64,000 nt of DNA from UBA4923 sp964486135 (GTDB lineage: Bacteria; Bacillota; Clostridia; Saccharofermentanales; DTU023). The notes under the pieces were generated by a model. That model saw only the letters and a program-made list of their open reading frames with translations. It was not told the origin of the DNA and did not search any database. Position 1 is the first letter of the stretch. The number at the start of each line of letters is the position of its first letter. This document shows positions 61,529 through 64,000 of the stretch, one piece after another. The stretch lies in contig CAZAKT010000005.1 in NCBI GenBank assembly GCA_964486135.1, forward strand, positions 1 to 64,000, given 5' to 3'. Made by a program: the position numbers and the translations under genes.

Positions 61529-63022
61529 GTGAGAGTCTTGGAGACAATTGACAGCCCGCGCCATTTACCCAAGGTGGATGACCTTTTGCGTGACGGCCGC
61601 CTTGACAAGGCCAAGGAAAGTCTGGGCTATGTCCCCGTGCGCGACGCGGTCCGTTCGATCCTTGAGGCCGCCCGCATCCTGTTGACGGACAGGGCCAGGG
61701 GAAGCGGCAACCCTGCCGATCTGGCCCTTCTGGAAAGGCTGCTTGGCCCTGAGCAAGGCCAGGGGGACCGGAGGGGCTTGACCAGTCAAGCCATTATTTC
61801 GGCAACCCTTATGAAGCTTGAAGCCGAGGGCAGGCCCGGTATCCGGAAGATCATCAACGCGACCGGTGCCATCCTCCACACCAACCTGGGGCGGGCCCCC
61901 CTGGCGGCACAGGCGCTCTCGGCCGTGGACCAGGGAAGCCGGGGCTATTCCTCCCTTGAATTCGACATTGAACAGAATAGGCGGGGACAGCGGACAGCCT
62001 CCATCGAGGCCCTCCTGAAGCGGCTCTTTGATGTCGAGGCCTCTCTTGTCGTCAATAATAATGCCGCCGCCGTCCTCCTGGCCCTTTCCGCCCTTTGCCG
62101 GGGTCGGGAGGTCATCGTATCGCGCGGGGAACTGGTCGAGATTGGCGGCAGGTTCCGGGTGCCCGAGATCATGGAGGAAAGCGGCGCCATCCTCTGTGAG
62201 GTCGGAACCACCAATAAAACACGTGGCCTCGATTACGAACGGGCCATCCGGGACTCGACAGCCGCCCTGCTCAAGGTCCACCGGAGTAATTTCCGCCTGA
62301 CCGGCTTCGCGGAAGAAGTCAGCGCCAGGGACCTGGCGGATCTTGCCAAAAGGCACGGCCTGCCCCTGATCTATGATTTGGGAAGCGGCTGTGTGTCGGA
62401 GGAGCTGGCCGGCCTCCTCCCCGAAGAACCAACTGTGGCCTCAGCCCTCGAGTCCGGCGCCCAACTCATCTGTTTTTCAGGCGACAAACTCCTGGGCGGC
62501 CCCCAGGCCGGTATTTTGATAGGCCAGAAAGAAATAATCGATATTCTTCGCTCCCACCCCCTCATGCGGGCCTTTCGCTGCGATAAAATGACCCTCATCG
62601 CCCTGGAGGCTACCCTGAGACTTTATCTTGATCCTGAAAAGGCGAAAGAACATATTCCCCTCCTTTCCATGGCCCTTTACAAGCCCGACCTCCTATACGA
62701 GCGGACCTCAGGGCTGGTCCAGGAGCTCACTGCCTTTGGAATCCCCGCCCGGGTCCTGGAATCCGACATGATCCTGGGGGGCGGCGCCGCGCCCGAAGTG
62801 AGGATCCCCTCCTGGGCCCTGGCCATCGATCCGGGAACCAATGCCGGCAGCCTGTCCGTTACCGGCCTGGAAGCCTCATTGCGGGCCTTCGATCCGCCCA
62901 TCCTCTGTCGTACGGTCCGCGACCAGCTCCTCTTCGATCTTCGGACCGTCTCCCCGGAAGATGAAGGGGTGATCAAGTTCGCCCTTGTCGACATTTTCGG
63001 GAGGGAGGACCGGGTCCTGTGA
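61529..63022 (+). CDS. selA: L-seryl-tRNA(Sec) selenium transferase
   Basis: 497 aa, PLP enzyme turning seryl-tRNA(Sec) into selenocysteyl-tRNA with selenophosphate. Visible: INATGAILHTNLGRAPL, YSSLEFDIEQNRRGQR and the PLP lysine near residue 320 in ICFSGDKLLGGPQAGI. A GTG start at 61529 is used; a TTG three codons later (61538) with GAGGTGAGAG upstream is also possible. Longer than E. coli SelA (463) by a few short insertions. Overlaps selB by 4 nt. Confidence 0.96.
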   Translation: MRVLETIDSPRHLPKVDDLLRDGRLDKAKESLGYVPVRDAVRSILEAARILLTDRARGSGNPADLALLERLLGPEQGQGDRRGLTSQAIISATLMKLEAEGRPGIRKIINATGAILHTNLGRAPLAAQALSAVDQGSRGYSSLEFDIEQNRRGQRTASIEALLKRLFDVEASLVVNNNAAAVLLALSALCRGREVIVSRGELVEIGGRFRVPEIMEESGAILCEVGTTNKTRGLDYERAIRDSTAALLKVHRSNFRLTGFAEEVSARDLADLAKRHGLPLIYDLGSGCVSEELAGLLPEEPTVASALESGAQLICFSGDKLLGGPQAGILIGQKEIIDILRSHPLMRAFRCDKMTLIALEATLRLYLDPEKAKEHIPLLSMALYKPDLLYERTSGLVQELTAFGIPARVLESDMILGGGAAPEVRIPSWALAIDPGTNAGSLSVTGLEASLRAFDPPILCRTVRDQLLFDLRTVSPEDEGVIKFALVDIFGREDRVL

Positions 63023-64000
63023 AACATGTCATCATCGGAACGGCCGGCCACGTTGACCACGGCAAATCCTCCCTGATACTCGCCTTGACCAGCCGGGATC
63101 CCGACCGGCTGGCGGAGGAAAAGGAGAGGGGCATCACCATCGAGCTGGGCTTCACCTGGCTCGACCTCCCGGATGGTTCACGCACCGGCATCATCGATGT
63201 CCCGGGCCACGAACGCTTCGTCAGCAATATGCTGGCGGGAGCGGGAGGAATCGACCTCGCCCTCCTGGTTGTCGCTGCCGATGAGGGCGTCATGCCCCAA
63301 ACCCGCGAACACCTGGGAATCCTCTCCCTGCTCGGTATACCGGACGGTGTGATCGCCGTGACCAAGTGCGACCTGGCTGAGGAGGATTTTGTCGAACTGG
63401 TCGAGGAGGATATCCGTGATCATGTAAGCGGCACCTTCCTGGAAAAGGCCCCGATCGTACGGACATCCAGCGCGACCGGCCAGGGAATTGAGGAACTCCG
63501 CCAACTTCTCTTTGACCGGATCGCCCTCGTCTCTGACGAAAAGGACCACCTGCCCTTCCGCCTGCCCGTAGACCGGGTCTTTTCGCTTGGAGGTTTTGGC
63601 ACCATCGTAACCGGAACCCTGATTGAAGGTCAGATAAGGACCGGTGATTCGGTTGAGATTTTCCCCGGCGGAAAAATAGCCAGGGTCCGGGGCATCCAGA
63701 TCCATGAGACGGGGGCTGAGGTGGCCTGGCCGGGCCAGCGGGTTGCCCTGAATCTCTCGGGCATCCACAAGGACCAGCTCGACCGCGGCGATACCCTGGC
63801 CGCGCCGGGCAGTCTCAGGGGAAGCAAGCTCCTGGATGTCCATCTGTCGGCCTTGCCCGATACCCGTTTCCCCATAAGCCACAATATGCGTGTCCATCTC
63901 TTCCATGGGGCCAGGGAGGTCCTGGCCCGGGTCGTCCTCCTGGACCGGGACCTATTGGAAGCCGGTGAAACAGCAGCTGCCCAGCTCCGGCCCGAGGAGG
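63019..64000 (+). CDS. selB: Selenocysteine-specific elongation factor, partial
   Basis: First 327 codons; runs off the window. GTG start at 63019 within GTGA shared with the selA stop. GTPase motifs: G1 GTAGHVDHGKSSL, G3 DVPGHERF, G4 TKCD, then domain 2 from VDRVFSLGGFGTIVTGTL. SelB brings Sec-tRNA to UGA at the SECIS hairpin, here needed for selD. The C-terminal winged helices that bind SECIS lie beyond the window. The Sec tRNA gene (selC) is not seen here and may follow. Confidence 0.96.
   Translation, partial: MKHVIIGTAGHVDHGKSSLILALTSRDPDRLAEEKERGITIELGFTWLDLPDGSRTGIIDVPGHERFVSNMLAGAGGIDLALLVVAADEGVMPQTREHLGILSLLGIPDGVIAVTKCDLAEEDFVELVEEDIRDHVSGTFLEKAPIVRTSSATGQGIEELRQLLFDRIALVSDEKDHLPFRLPVDRVFSLGGFGTIVTGTLIEGQIRTGDSVEIFPGGKIARVRGIQIHETGAEVAWPGQRVALNLSGIHKDQLDRGDTLAAPGSLRGSKLLDVHLSALPDTRFPISHNMRVHLFHGAREVLARVVLLDRDLLEAGETAAAQLRPEE

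Noticed and set aside
1..64000. Insertion sequences, prophage genes, CRISPR arrays
   Set aside because: No transposase, integrase, phage structural gene or regularly spaced repeat set was seen.

Overview
The window looks like chromosomal DNA of a strictly anaerobic member of the Bacillota, probably class Clostridia. Evidence: a Veg protein next to ispE behind a near-consensus sigma-A promoter, YebC, YitT and LCP proteins, Rex, an [FeFe]-hydrogenase-type sensor, a SpoIIE-type phosphatase, and a selenium-dependent purine-degradation gene set. No oxygen respiration genes are visible. Genus cannot be called from the sequence. I saw no insertion sequence, prophage, integrase or CRISPR array.

Layout. 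1-14.1 kb: end of a tRNA-Val, an orphan peptide-type binding lipoprotein, SanA, then housekeeping genes mostly on the minus strand (P-loop/Asp23 fusion, yebC, yigZ, serS, tlpA-ccdA, yitT, LCP, zinc-ribbon membrane protein, dtd, ispE, veg, mnmA). 14.1-14.6 kb: no gene, but a consensus minus-strand promoter and strongly structured sequence, a candidate non-coding RNA or long mnmA leader. 14.6-21.6 kb: an XRE regulator, an unrecognised protein, an aminotransferase, a fucose/arabinose-isomerase-like protein, an acyl-CoA synthetase and a small membrane protein.

21.6-44.7 kb: a purine/selenium catabolic region on the minus strand. One part runs ygfK, ssnA, hydantoinase, selenium-dependent xanthine dehydrogenase, then a MobA-like/ModE-like fusion. 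The other runs PLP enzyme, ygeW, ygeY and ends in a strong terminator. Between them lies a sugar block (FGGY kinase, two Gfo/Idh/MocA dehydrogenases, M42 peptidase, ribose-type ABC transporter). Together the purine genes suggest stepwise hydroxylation, deamination, ring opening and carbamoyl transfer feeding fermentation.

44.8-52.8 kb: TVP38 membrane protein, a glycosyltransferase, a 7TMR-DISM histidine kinase with a BTAD-type response regulator, a Tim44-like protein, a beta-hydroxyacid dehydrogenase and pdxS. 52.9-56.5 kb: a redox/hydrogen-sensing run, rex, sensory [FeFe] hydrogenase and SpoIIE phosphatase, headed by a perfect 20-bp inverted repeat over the rex promoter. 56.5-58.6 kb: a lipid kinase and an eIF-2B/MtnA-like protein.

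58.7-64 kb: a selenium island: selD with an in-frame UGA (selenocysteine 17), yedE-type selenium transporter, yedF-like protein, DUF3343 protein, selA and the start of selB. It would make selenophosphate and selenocysteyl-tRNA for SelD itself, and selenophosphate may also supply the labile selenium of the xanthine dehydrogenase, linking both ends of the window.
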